Source: Pseudomonadota bacterium (GTDB lineage Bacteria; Pseudomonadota; Gammaproteobacteria; Steroidobacterales; Woeseiaceae). From it: a stretch of 64,000 bases of DNA. Under the pieces are notes generated by a model. That model did not search any database. It was not told the origin of the DNA and worked only from the letters and a program-made list of their open reading frames with translations. Positions 24,877 through 34,336 of this stretch are shown here, piece after piece. Numbering within the stretch: the stretch's first letter is position 1; each line of letters starts with the position of its first letter. Made by a program: the position numbers and the translations under genes. The stretch lies in assembly GCA_022567295.1 (NCBI GenBank), contig JADFHE010000001.1, forward strand, positions 1-64,000, read 5' to 3'.

Positions 24877-26376
24877 ATGATTGACTGGACATCACTCTTC
24901 GCTGCTTTCGATCTGCTGTTCTCCAGCATCGATCCTTGGTTAGTCGTTGTCCCCGGCATTCTCATCGGTTTGCTGTTCGGTGCGATACCGGGACTGCAGA
25001 TATCCATGGCCATGGCGATTTTCCTGCCAATGACGCTCTACATGGATTTCATGCAGGCCATGCTTTTTCTCACAGCGATATTCACCGGCGGCACTTTCGG
25101 TGGCAGCATCCCAGCCGTGCTGATGAATATTCCAGGCACATCGTCGGCGATTGCGACGGCATTTGACGGCTACCCGATGTCGAAAAAGGGCCAACACAAC
25201 ACGGCGCTGGGTATCGCCCTGGGCGCTTCGTGCATTGGTGTGCTCGCAGGCTACGGCATCCTGTTTCTGCTGATTGGGCCGATTTCAACGATGGTGCTCA
25301 AAATAGGTCCGGCGGAGATGGCTGCGGTCATCCTGTGGGGCATAACGCTGATTGGCAGTCTCAGCAGCGGCAGCGTGTTGAAAGGCATCATCTCAGGTCT
25401 GATAGGCCTGCTGATCGGCACGATAGGCTTCAGCGAAGCCGGCGTGTTACGGGGCACCATGGGTAGCGTTTATCTCATCGACGGCGTGCCGGCCATACCG
25501 GCGATGATCGGCATGTTTGCCGCCTCTGAGCTGTTTCGACTGGTAAAAACGAAGTACCTGGTCGAGGACAGCGCCGCGCGCAAGGTCAGTGCCCGAGCCA
25601 TTTTTGACGGATTCCTCAAAGCCTTCAGCTACCCGTGGATCCTGGCGCGCGGAAGTCTTATCGGGGTGTTCGTCGGCGCGGTGCCCGGAGTGGGCTCGTC
25701 GGTTGCAAATCTTCTGTCTTATATTGCCACCAAGAATCGCGATCCGGACCCGGACTCCTTCGGCAAGGGCAACCCGGCCGGCGTGGTCGCCTCGGAGGCC
25801 GCAAACAGCACCTCTGAGGCTGGTTCCATGGCGACACTTCTCGCTTTGGGTATTCCCGGTGGCGGTGCGACCGCGGTCATGCTGGCCGCATTCGCAATGC
25901 ACAACATTACGGGTGGTCCGCAGTTTATCCGGGAACAGACAGACGTGGTGTACGCGATTATTTTCGCCAATTTTGGTCAGGCATTCCTGCTGATTGCGCT
26001 CGGGCTGATGTTCATTCCGATATTGGCAAACGTGGTTAAGGTGCCGATGACTTACCTGGTACCCACCGTCCTGGCGATGGCCGTGTTCGGCGCCTTCGGC
26101 TTAACCGGAGACTTGTCCGGGCCAGTTACTGTATTGGTTTTCTCGGTGGTTGGATGGCTGTTCAAGCGTTTCGACTACTCAGTCCCGGCCGCGGTAATTG
26201 GCATTCTACTCGGCGGCATGGCGGAAGACTCCATCATTTATTCGTATCAAATCAGCGGGGGTCAGTGGAGTTATGTTCTGGAACGTCCGATCACACTCGT
26301 GATTCTGATGTTGCTTCTCCTGTCCCTGTTCGGCAGCAAACTTCTGGGCTTACTGACGAGACGGGCAAGCAGTTGA
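24877..26376 (+). CDS. Tripartite tricarboxylate transporter permease TctA family
   Basis: LLFGAIPGLQISMAMAIFLPMTLYMDFMQAMLFLTAIFTGGTFGGSIPAVLMNIPGTSSAIATAFDGYPM. Confidence 0.94.
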   Translation: MIDWTSLFAAFDLLFSSIDPWLVVVPGILIGLLFGAIPGLQISMAMAIFLPMTLYMDFMQAMLFLTAIFTGGTFGGSIPAVLMNIPGTSSAIATAFDGYPMSKKGQHNTALGIALGASCIGVLAGYGILFLLIGPISTMVLKIGPAEMAAVILWGITLIGSLSSGSVLKGIISGLIGLLIGTIGFSEAGVLRGTMGSVYLIDGVPAIPAMIGMFAASELFRLVKTKYLVEDSAARKVSARAIFDGFLKAFSYPWILARGSLIGVFVGAVPGVGSSVANLLSYIATKNRDPDPDSFGKGNPAGVVASEAANSTSEAGSMATLLALGIPGGGATAVMLAAFAMHNITGGPQFIREQTDVVYAIIFANFGQAFLLIALGLMFIPILANVVKVPMTYLVPTVLAMAVFGAFGLTGDLSGPVTVLVFSVVGWLFKRFDYSVPAAVIGILLGGMAEDSIIYSYQISGGQWSYVLERPITLVILMLLLLSLFGSKLLGLLTRRASS

Positions 26377-27116
26377 TTGCCGACCTGTCGCTGCTGGTGC
26401 TTGCTTTCGTGTTGCTAGCGTCGTTCGCGACCGCCGTTTTGCACGGCGCGATTGGCATGGCGGGCGGCGTAATTATGGCCGCGATCCTCTCGCATTTTAT
26501 GAGTATCAAGTCTGCTGTTCCGGTGATGACCTGCGCGTTGATCATCAGTCACTTTAGTCGCGCAATCATGTATTTCCGTGATACCGACTGGAAAATCACG
26601 TTTCGTGTGCTGTTGTTCGGCTGTCCCACGATCGTCATTGGCGCACTGATATTCAGCGTCATCAGTCCCAGGGCGATCGCAATTGTTTTCGCGGCGTTTT
26701 TGATTGCGTCGTTTCCGATCAAATACTGGGCACGGAAACATCAAATTACCACCGGCCCCAAGCTGCTTGCCGGTGCCAGCGCGATTTGGGGCATGCTCGC
26801 GGGCAACGTCATCGGACCGGCCTTTTTCCTGGCCCCTTTTCTGTTGGGCACCGGGATGAATCGAATGGTGTTTGCGGGAACGCTCGCCAGCATCACGTTT
26901 GTTATGAATGTCCTGAAACTAAGCGTATTCGGAGCGACAGAGCTAATTACCGGCGAGTTGTTGCTGCTTGGGGTCCTGATCGGCGTAATGACCATCCCGG
27001 GAAACTGGGTAGGTCGCTCGATACTCAAGAAAATGCAGGACAGCGAGCATCGATTGATCATCGACATTTTAACGGTATTGATGATCGCAAACTTTATTTA
27101 TCTCGCCGCTAAATGA
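26373..27116 (+). CDS. TauE/SafE-type sulfite exporter/permease family protein
   Basis: Multi-TM; LASFATAVLHGAIGMAGGVIMAAILSHF. Start inferred as TTG at 26373 (TTGA overlap with the tctA stop), not 26154. Confidence 0.75.
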   Translation: MIADLSLLVLAFVLLASFATAVLHGAIGMAGGVIMAAILSHFMSIKSAVPVMTCALIISHFSRAIMYFRDTDWKITFRVLLFGCPTIVIGALIFSVISPRAIAIVFAAFLIASFPIKYWARKHQITTGPKLLAGASAIWGMLAGNVIGPAFFLAPFLLGTGMNRMVFAGTLASITFVMNVLKLSVFGATELITGELLLLGVLIGVMTIPGNWVGRSILKKMQDSEHRLIIDILTVLMIANFIYLAAK

Positions 27117-28591
27117 TGAGAATACTTATTGCAGGCAGTGGCAATGCGGCACTTTGTGCGGGAATAGCGGCGCTCGAGCGAGGGGCAGACGTATTAATAC
27201 TGGAAAAGGCGTGCGCCGACGAGGCAGGCGGCAATAGCCGCTACACGGCCGGGGCGATGCGCTTCGCGTACGAGTCCCGCGACGAGCTGCTTCCTTTGTT
27301 GCGCAATCCTGCAGGCGAAGCATTTGATCGTGCTGATTTCGGATCCTATACGCGAAATGATTTTGCGCATGACCTGCGTAATTTCAATGACGGCAAGCCG
27401 CTAAATTATTTGCAGGACACGCTGGTCGACGAGAGCTACGACACGATGTTGTGGCTCAGTCGTCACAATATCGGTTTCGATCCAATCTACTCGCGGCAGG
27501 CATTTCAGAAAGACGGCAGGTACGTGTTCTGGGGCGGCCTCGTACTTGAAGCGCACGGGGAGGGAGTCGGTCTTGTTGCGGCCGAAACACGGGAATTTCT
27601 ACGGTTGGGTGGAAAGATTCAGTATGACTGTGAATGCCGGGAGCTTGTCATTGACGATTCTGGTATCCGTGGTGTGATTTGCATGTCGCCCACCGGCCAG
27701 ATCACTCTGGACGCCGATGCCGTTGTACTGGGTTGCGGTGGTTTTGAGGCGAGCAAGGAAATGCGACGCCAGTACATGGGTGACAAGTGGGTCAATGCAA
27801 AAGTCAGAGGCACCCGGCACAACACTGGAGCCGGTATCGAGATGGCTTTGGCAGTTGGCGCAGAGATGGAGGGCCGGTCTGACGGCTGTCATGCGGTGCC
27901 AATGGATCTTCACATGCCGGATTTCGGAAATACAGAACTGCCTTTTATCGAACGAAAAAACTATCGGAAGATCTGTTACTTCCTCGGGATAATGCTGAAC
28001 GCGAAGGGAGAACGATTCGTTGACGAAGGCGAGAATTATCGAAACTACACCTATGCACAGTTTGGCCGCGAAATCCTGAACCAGCCGCAAGGAATTGCCT
28101 GGCAGTTGTTCGACAAGCAGGTGGATGCTCTGCTGTACGACGAGTACCGGTTTGCAGAGGCCAGCTTTGTCGAGGCGGACACGCTGGTCGATCTGACATC
28201 GAAGCTTGACGGTGTCGACGCGCAAAGGGCACTGCACACGATTCAAGAGTTCAACGCGGCAGTTGACCCGGCCAACGCGTTTGATCCAACGATCCTGGAT
28301 GGGCGCTGTACTAGCGGCCTCGCGGTCGATAAAACAAACTGGGCTAACAGGCTGGACGAACCGCCATTTAAGGCGTTTCCGGTCACCTGTGGAATAACGT
28401 TTACCTACGCAGGATTGCGTGTCGACAGGAGCGCAGCGGTTCTCAATCGTGAGGGGATGAAAATTCCGGGGCTCTATGCCTGCGGGGAAATGATAGGAGG
28501 CATATTCTCTGCGGGCTACCCCGGTGGCTCCGGGTTGACCTCAGGCGCCGTATTTGGCCGAATCGCTGGACAATCCGCGGCACAGATCTGA
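27113..28591 (+). CDS. FAD-dependent tricarballylate dehydrogenase-like (TcuA family)
   Basis: MMRILIAGSGNAALCAGIAALERGADVLILEKACADEAGGNSRYTAGAMRFAY; GCGGFEASKEMRRQYMG. Confidence 0.82.
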   Translation: MMRILIAGSGNAALCAGIAALERGADVLILEKACADEAGGNSRYTAGAMRFAYESRDELLPLLRNPAGEAFDRADFGSYTRNDFAHDLRNFNDGKPLNYLQDTLVDESYDTMLWLSRHNIGFDPIYSRQAFQKDGRYVFWGGLVLEAHGEGVGLVAAETREFLRLGGKIQYDCECRELVIDDSGIRGVICMSPTGQITLDADAVVLGCGGFEASKEMRRQYMGDKWVNAKVRGTRHNTGAGIEMALAVGAEMEGRSDGCHAVPMDLHMPDFGNTELPFIERKNYRKICYFLGIMLNAKGERFVDEGENYRNYTYAQFGREILNQPQGIAWQLFDKQVDALLYDEYRFAEASFVEADTLVDLTSKLDGVDAQRALHTIQEFNAAVDPANAFDPTILDGRCTSGLAVDKTNWANRLDEPPFKAFPVTCGITFTYAGLRVDRSAAVLNREGMKIPGLYACGEMIGGIFSAGYPGGSGLTSGAVFGRIAGQSAAQI

Positions 28592-29035
28592 CCTATTGTC
28601 GTCCGCCGCTGCATGATAATTCGTCTGTTCGCGCAAATGTCACCTGCCGGGACTGGTGCCGAGGCGGCCCAGCCAGTTATCAACCGTTGGGAATCTGCTA
28701 CTCAACAATCTAATGTGCATATTAGAATTCAATTCGCAGCTTCTTTGGTAAAACAACAAGTTACAGTCCAACAGCCTAACTTCGAACCAGGTTTATTTTG
28801 GTAAGGAACAACCGATTGCATTGCCGTACTTAGACAGTGGATGCTTTCGGTTTTTCAAAGGTTTATCCGCTGACTGACGAAAATTTGCGGGAATCTCCCG
28901 GAGAAAGGGGGTAGAAAGCCTATTTATGTTACCAGTCGATTGACTTACAAAGCTTTGCCCCCAATAATAGACACAAGTGGATTGGGAATGCCCGGTCGGC
29001 GCTTGGCCTCGATGAATACCGGGGCTTTTCGCTTT

Positions 29036-29773
29036 TTAGGGGAACGATTTTAGGCCCCACCCGTCGATCTTGCCACTCTCGCTTTGTCGAAATTTCTCCT
29101 TCACAACGTCATATGCCGGGTTCGGATCATTCGGTCTAATAGTTCGTCTACCGATTGGGTAAGCAACCAAATCCGCCAGTTGCATGCCGGTGGAATTGGT
29201 TTGTTTGCTGGCGAACTCGATATCGAACGGCATATTTCCGTCAAACCAGTTTCCGCCCGAGATCACGCGCAAGAATGCCAACTCTAATTCGTTGTCTTCC
29301 TTTTTGCCCCGGCATTCAAAGCAAATCGTTGTACGATTCTCGTTCTGTCCGAGGTCCTGCAAAAACCTGTACGTCCGCTCGAGGCAGAAAACCATGGCAA
29401 TGTCATACGGATTGGCCGGGTAAGCGTATTGCTCCTTGAGTTTATTCTTGTCGATAACGGCAGCAATTAGAGTAAACGGTGCATTGGTGATTTCAGTAGT
29501 AAGCGCAGCCATGAATCTCTTGCGCACCTGACTGTTTTGCAATATCGAGAATTCCTTCTTCGCCTTACGAATGTTATGGCTGTGCAATACGACCAGATCA
29601 TGACCAAAAAAATCGAATTTCAACCGCTGGAAGGCGGGGACGATAGTATCGGTGTAAGCGGATTTCTCGAAAATGCAGAAAGCCAGGACGAATACCGGGT
29701 ATTGCGGATCGATACTGACCAGCCCGTGGTCGCCGCTTTCGTCTACGTAGACGATGTAGTCGCTAAACCCCAT
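29036..29773 (-). CDS. DUF3800 domain protein
   Basis: YIVYVDESGDHGL... start, D/E-rich conserved positions, SKQTNSTGMQLADLVAYPIGR end motif. Confidence 0.8.
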   Translation of the reverse strand: MGFSDYIVYVDESGDHGLVSIDPQYPVFVLAFCIFEKSAYTDTIVPAFQRLKFDFFGHDLVVLHSHNIRKAKKEFSILQNSQVRKRFMAALTTEITNAPFTLIAAVIDKNKLKEQYAYPANPYDIAMVFCLERTYRFLQDLGQNENRTTICFECRGKKEDNELELAFLRVISGGNWFDGNMPFDIEFASKQTNSTGMQLADLVAYPIGRRTIRPNDPNPAYDVVKEKFRQSESGKIDGWGLKSFP

Positions 29774-29984
29774 TTCTTGATTCTAATTCATTAGGACCGG
29801 AGGCAAGCCGGCATTATTGTTTCCCATCAATTCATTTGTGAAAAATGCCGCAATATCCCCAACAATGTTACAAGGCTCCAAAGAGCGGGCATGGATGATA
29901 GGCGGTCATTGGCCCAACACCCAGTCGACCGATGATCGTGGCTCTCCGAAGGCTGCTGCCGTTTACCTGTAATAGTCAGCGTGC

Positions 29985-30057
29985 CAGACGGACGTCTGGT
30001 ATGCTGGCCATATGATGCGAAGCGCCCGTGTCACCAGTTGCACTGGTGACACGGGCC
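29985..30057. repeat. Two adjacent inverted repeats/hairpins
   Basis: CCAGAC-GGAC-GTCTGG (29985-30000) and the 15-bp perfect stem GCCCGTGTCACCAGT-TGC-ACTGGTGACACGGGC (30025-30057). Confidence 0.9.
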
Positions 30058-30762
30058 GCAACGCCATGAACCACGCCGCTCCTGGGCTGATTTTTCGTGC
30101 GCCCCAGGGGTTATCTGTTATTGTTTGGCGGTAGTTCGATAGGTTTTTAGACGCGGCCACTGCGCATAAAGTGGCAACTGGGTGCTTCAGGACTTCGTTT
30201 CAAGCGCCGCGATCCAAGATCGTGAGTCCATCTTCAACTAAGCCGTTTTTCTAACGGCAGTGCCAGGCTCTTTGATTAGAACTGGCTTTCAACGTATGCG
30301 GTATTGGGTTTGGCAGGCGATTGCTTGTCTCGATCCGGTGTACCGCTTCTTCAACCAAACAGTTCAGCTAACTGCATCTAAAATAAGGAGGTATTCAATA
30401 ACAATCGTTAACTCAGGCCATTAAGGCCAAGTTGGAATATTGCTCGGGCTCTATCCGTCAGGAAATCCCGGCATGCCTGCGACCAGGCAGGTTCAGAAAG
30501 GGGCTGGTGTCCCAAGACCATTACCACTTCGGTGGGCTTTGCAGATAATGCTGCAGGCGGTCAGATTCACTTACCAATTGTGAGAAGCACCGTATAACTC
30601 TGAACCACCAACATCGACATAAAAGATAAATGAAGTCCCACGGGATATGCCATGAATTGGCGGTCCCGATGGGGCTTCCCTCGGCCCGGAGTTTAGATGC
30701 GTTATTGCATAAGGACATAATATATCTTATTATGGCCAGTTATTAATCTCTCGGACCCTTGC

Positions 30763-31242
30763 GTGGAACCCCGTACCTATACCTTGAAAGAAGCAGTCAC
30801 CATCCTGCATCGATCCGATGGAGCAGACGAAGCAACCCGCATTACTCGTCATATTCGCCACTGGACGAGCCTCGACCTGTTGGTGCCGGTTGGAGACAAA
30901 CACACCGGAACCGGTCGAGCTCGGGAGTATCCCGTTGAGGAGATTTATCGTGCGGCGGCTTTATTGGAACTGGCAAAGTGGCGGGTGCCGGTCACAGTGC
31001 TGGCCGACACGTTCCGTCAGTTTACGGCGGACTTCGAGAAGGAATGGCTACTCGCTGTAAAAGGTACCGAAGCGATCTATGTGACTATGACCTGGAGTGA
31101 AGGCTTGACCGTCTGGAACATCGCGGTCGGCAAGCCAGAGCTTTTCATGCTCGATGATCCTTCTCCAGAAAGTGAGATCGGCGGACCGGCCAGTGCAATT
31201 GTGATCAACCTCACCAGCGTGCTGCGTGGACTGCGATTTTAA
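30763..31242 (+). CDS. MerR-like HTH regulator
   Basis: YTLKEAVTILHRSD...ITRHIRHWTSLDLLVPVGDKHTGTGRAREYPVEEIYRAAAL. Confidence 0.6.
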   Translation: MEPRTYTLKEAVTILHRSDGADEATRITRHIRHWTSLDLLVPVGDKHTGTGRAREYPVEEIYRAAALLELAKWRVPVTVLADTFRQFTADFEKEWLLAVKGTEAIYVTMTWSEGLTVWNIAVGKPELFMLDDPSPESEIGGPASAIVINLTSVLRGLRF

Positions 31243-31251
31243 GGCCAGGCA

Positions 31252-31581
31252 GTGAGCGTAAATGACCAGTCGGAATCTCTCGATGCCCTCCCCGTTCGCT
31301 GCCTGGATCGCGATGCGGCCGCCACGTATCTCGGCATCGGCAGAACGCTGCTGTCGCGAATCGGCCCACCACCGATTCGCCTGGGAAGACGACGCGTGTA
31401 TGACCGGGTTGACCTCGACCGTTGGCTGGATAATCATAAGCCCCGAGGGCGGGCCATAAAGGAGGAATTATGGCCCGAGAAAAAGGACTCTACAGAAGGA
31501 AAGACTCACCGTACTGGTGGCTCAAGATCGTCCTCCCAGACGGACGCCGGGTATGCAAAAGTACTCGGCTTAAAGTCTTAG
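31252..31581 (+). CDS. AlpA/excisionase-like HTH protein
   Basis: CLDRDAAATYLGIGRTLLSRIGPPPIRLGRRRVYDRVDLDRWLD; immediately upstream of the integrase. Confidence 0.65.
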   Translation: MSVNDQSESLDALPVRCLDRDAAATYLGIGRTLLSRIGPPPIRLGRRRVYDRVDLDRWLDNHKPRGRAIKEELWPEKKDSTEGKTHRTGGSRSSSQTDAGYAKVLGLKS

Positions 31582-32512
31582 AGGATGCTGAAGAGTATTT
31601 GATACGCCTGAAGGCTGAAGCCTACGAGGCGGCCCGAACCGGGATACCGGCCGAGCGCAATTGGCAGGACGCGGTTGTTCAATATCTGGAAGACAGCGTT
31701 GGTAAACGCAGTCTGGATTACGACAAAGCGCACTTTCAAAAACTTGACCCGTATCTCCGTGGATATCAGCTCAGAGACATCAACATGAGCGCTCTGAGAC
31801 CGTTTATCCAGGATCGAAAGCTGAACGATGGTGTCGCAAACGGGACCATTAATCGTGCTCTCGAAACGGTTCGGCACGTTCTCAACGTGGCTCGTGATGA
31901 CTGGGGCTGGATCGCGCGGGTTCCTAAAATCCGCATGTTGAAAGAACCTAAGCGTCGCGTACGTTTTCTCACGGAGGAGGAAGCGGATCGGCTGATGTCG
32001 GCACTGCCAAAGCATTTGGTGCCAGTGGTTCGATATGCCTTGGCGACCGGTTGCAGGAGAGTGAAATCCTGCGACTGGACTGGAACCATGTTGATCTCGA
32101 TCGGCGTGTGTCCTGGCTGGAAGCGGGCACCACGAAGAACGGAGAAGGACACGGTGTTCCCCTAAACCGGGACGCGATCCTGGCGCTCAGATGCGTACAG
32201 GGTCAGCACGAACGGTGGTGCTTTACGTACCGGGGAAAGCGCATGGGAGCGATTGGCTCGGCCTGGAAACGTTCATTAAAGCGTGCCGGAATCGAGAAGT
32301 TTCGATTCCACGACTTGCGCCATACCTGGGCGAGTTGGCACGTGATGAGCGGGACCAGTTTGCAAGAGCTGATGGAATTGGGTGGTTGGAAGTCGTACGA
32401 GATGGTGCTGCGGTATGCACACTTGGCACCGGAGCATTTATCGGATGCGGCGGCTCGAATCGAACGCGGTATGGAGGTCGTATCGGACAACGCTACGATT
32501 TCGCTACGTTGA
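31470..32512 (+). pseudogene. Tyrosine integrase split by a frameshift near 32050
   Basis: 31470-32165 gives the N-terminal part ...PVVRYALATGCR; 32051-32512 continues ESEILRLDWNHVDL...FHDLRHTWASWHV...LRYAHLAPEHL in another frame. Confidence 0.85.
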
Positions 32513-32521
32513 TAAAACAAA

Positions 32522-32552
32522 GGGTCTACCGGAATCGGTAAACCCTTGTTTT
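32522..32552 (+). terminator. Rho-independent-like terminator after the integrase
   Basis: GGGTCTACCG-GAAT-CGGTAAACCC followed by TTGTTTT. Confidence 0.6.
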
Positions 32553-32555
32553 AAT

Positions 32556-32632
32556 TGGCGCGCCCGGAGAGATTCGAACTCCCGACCGCTCGGTTCGTAG
32601 CCGAGTACTCTATCCAGCTGAGCTACGGGCGC
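32556..32632 (-). tRNA. tRNA-Arg(ACG)
   Basis: Minus strand GCGCCCGTAGCTCAGCTGGATAGAGTACTCGGCTACGAACCGAGCGGTCGGGAGTTCGAATCTCTCCGGGCGCGCCA; complete cloverleaf elements. Confidence 0.97.
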
Positions 32633-32717
32633 TTTGTTCAGTGGTCGCGGCTAGGAGCCGCTCCTACGGGGGGCCGCAAGGGCGCACATGTTACTCACAG
32701 TGGCCATGCGGGTAAAG

Positions 32718-33749
32718 CTATTCCGCGTCCGGAGTGACACCCAGGCGTTTATGCATAATCGGGCTTGTGGTCGTGTATTGGACGTGCACTTTCTTGCCGG
32801 GTTCAACTCGCTGCTTAATGGCGAAAGCCGCCAAAGCAGCCTCGTGGAAGCCACACAAGATTAGCTTCTTTTTGCCTGGGTAATGATTGATATCGCCAAT
32901 CGCGTAGATGCCCGGTGTCGAGGTTTCGAAGTGCTCTGTGTCCACGTTAATTGTTTTACGGTTTATGTCGAGGCCCCACTCGGCGATCGGACCGAGTTTG
33001 GGCGCCAGACCGAAAAATACCAGCAACTGGTCCGCCGTCACCTCGATCGTATCGCCGTCTTTGCTTGCAACAACGACTGCAACCAACGAGTTTTCATCGC
33101 CTCGCAGTTCGGTGACTTTGGCGTTCTCGATGAGATCCATATCGCCACTAGCGACCAAACCGCGCATTGCGGCCACCGAGGCATCAACCGCGCGATATTC
33201 GTCACGGCGATGAATGAGCGTCGTTCGCTTTGCGATCGGCGCGAGTTCCAGAACCCAGTCCAGCGCTGAATCGCCGCCACCCAGCACGACAAGGTTCTTG
33301 CCTTTGAATTGTTTTGGTTCCTTTACCCGATAGTGCACGCAGTTTGGTGCGACAACATCGATGCCGGTGGCACGCAACGCCCGAGGCTGAAACGATCCAA
33401 CGCCGGCTGCAATCACAATGGCCTTGGCCATGAACTCCTTGCCGGCGTCCGTTGCCAGGTAGAATTCATCACCTTCCGGTCGAACCTCTACCACTTCCTC
33501 GCCAAGGTGCATGCCAGTGCTAAATGGTTCGATCTGCTTCAATAATCTGGCAGTGAGTTCCTCACCCGTACACACAAGAATACCCGGTATGTCATAGATC
33601 GGTTTGTCGGGATAAAGCTCGGAGCACTGTCCGCCAGGCTGGCGAATTGAGTCCACGACTTCGGCTTTGAGGCCGAGCAGACCGAGTTCAAATACCTGGA
33701 ATAGACCGCAGGGCCCGGCGCCGACGATGACAACATCCGTTTTGATCAA
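32718..33749 (-). CDS. Ferredoxin--NADP reductase (thioredoxin-reductase-like, type 2)
   Basis: VVIVGAGPCGLFQVFELGLLGLKAEVVDSIRQPGGQCSELYPDKPIYDIPG; VLGGGDSALDW; GIYAIGDINHYPGKKKLI. Confidence 0.9.
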   Translation of the reverse strand: MIKTDVVIVGAGPCGLFQVFELGLLGLKAEVVDSIRQPGGQCSELYPDKPIYDIPGILVCTGEELTARLLKQIEPFSTGMHLGEEVVEVRPEGDEFYLATDAGKEFMAKAIVIAAGVGSFQPRALRATGIDVVAPNCVHYRVKEPKQFKGKNLVVLGGGDSALDWVLELAPIAKRTTLIHRRDEYRAVDASVAAMRGLVASGDMDLIENAKVTELRGDENSLVAVVVASKDGDTIEVTADQLLVFFGLAPKLGPIAEWGLDINRKTINVDTEHFETSTPGIYAIGDINHYPGKKKLILCGFHEAALAAFAIKQRVEPGKKVHVQYTTTSPIMHKRLGVTPDAE

Positions 33750-33814
33750 TTATCTATATCCTGCACTGCGTCGCCGAAAGGTTGTCAGGCGAGGAGTTAA
33801 CGTAGCAGAGAAAA

Positions 33815-33905
33815 TGGCGGAGAGAGAGGGATTCGAACCCTCGAAGGGGTTTTAGCCCTTACTCCCTTAGCAGGGGAGCGCTTTCGACCACTCAGCCATC
33901 TCTCC
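33815..33905 (-). tRNA. tRNA-Ser(GCT)
   Basis: Minus strand GGAGAGATGGCTGAGTGGTCGAAAGCGCTCCCCTGCTAAGGGAGTAAGGGC...GGTTCGAATCCCTCTCTCTCCGCCA, with a long variable arm. Confidence 0.97.
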
Positions 33906-33962
33906 GGCCAGCCCGAAGGGCGGCACATAGTACTGTCAGTGGTGGGCGAGGTAAAGCGGATT

Positions 33963-34181
33963 TCACGCTGACTCTGATTTATCGTCGTCCGTCGAATCGG
34001 CCTCGCCAGCGGCGGCCTTTTCTCTCTGAATTCGCTCGTAAATCTCTTCCCGGTGAACGGCAATGTGTTTGGGTGCGTTGATCCCTATTCGGACCTGATT
34101 TCCCTTGACCCCCAAGACGGTGATCGTGACATCGTTCCCGATCATGACCGTCTCGCCCGCTCGTCGCGTCAGAATCAGCAT
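33963..34181 (-). CDS. csrA: Carbon storage regulator
   Basis: [52 protein letters not shown]. Confidence 0.98.
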   Translation of the reverse strand: MLILTRRAGETVMIGNDVTITVLGVKGNQVRIGINAPKHIAVHREEIYERIQREKAAAGEADSTDDDKSESA

Positions 34182-34200
34182 GACTTCCTACTCCTGCCTG

Positions 34201-34218
34201 ACGGGGCTCCTGCCCCGT
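34201..34218 (-). promoter_or_regulatory. csrA 5' leader hairpin with AGGA loop
   Basis: ACGGGGC-AGGA-GCCCCGT on minus, ~20 nt upstream of the csrA ATG; further GGA motifs in CAGGAGTAGGAAG. Confidence 0.6.
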
Positions 34219-34336
34219 TCCTATGCGCGTGTTAATCCTTAAACTGTTGTAATTCTAGCTGATTTTCGCGTCAGTTGCTTTTAATGACCGCGAAAACACA
34301 GGCTGCTTGCGCTTGAGGGAAAATTGGACTGCGGCA

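Noticed and set aside
31470-32512. Programmed frameshifting in the integrase
   Set aside because: No obvious slippery heptamer at the junction; simple mutation or sequencing error is more likely.
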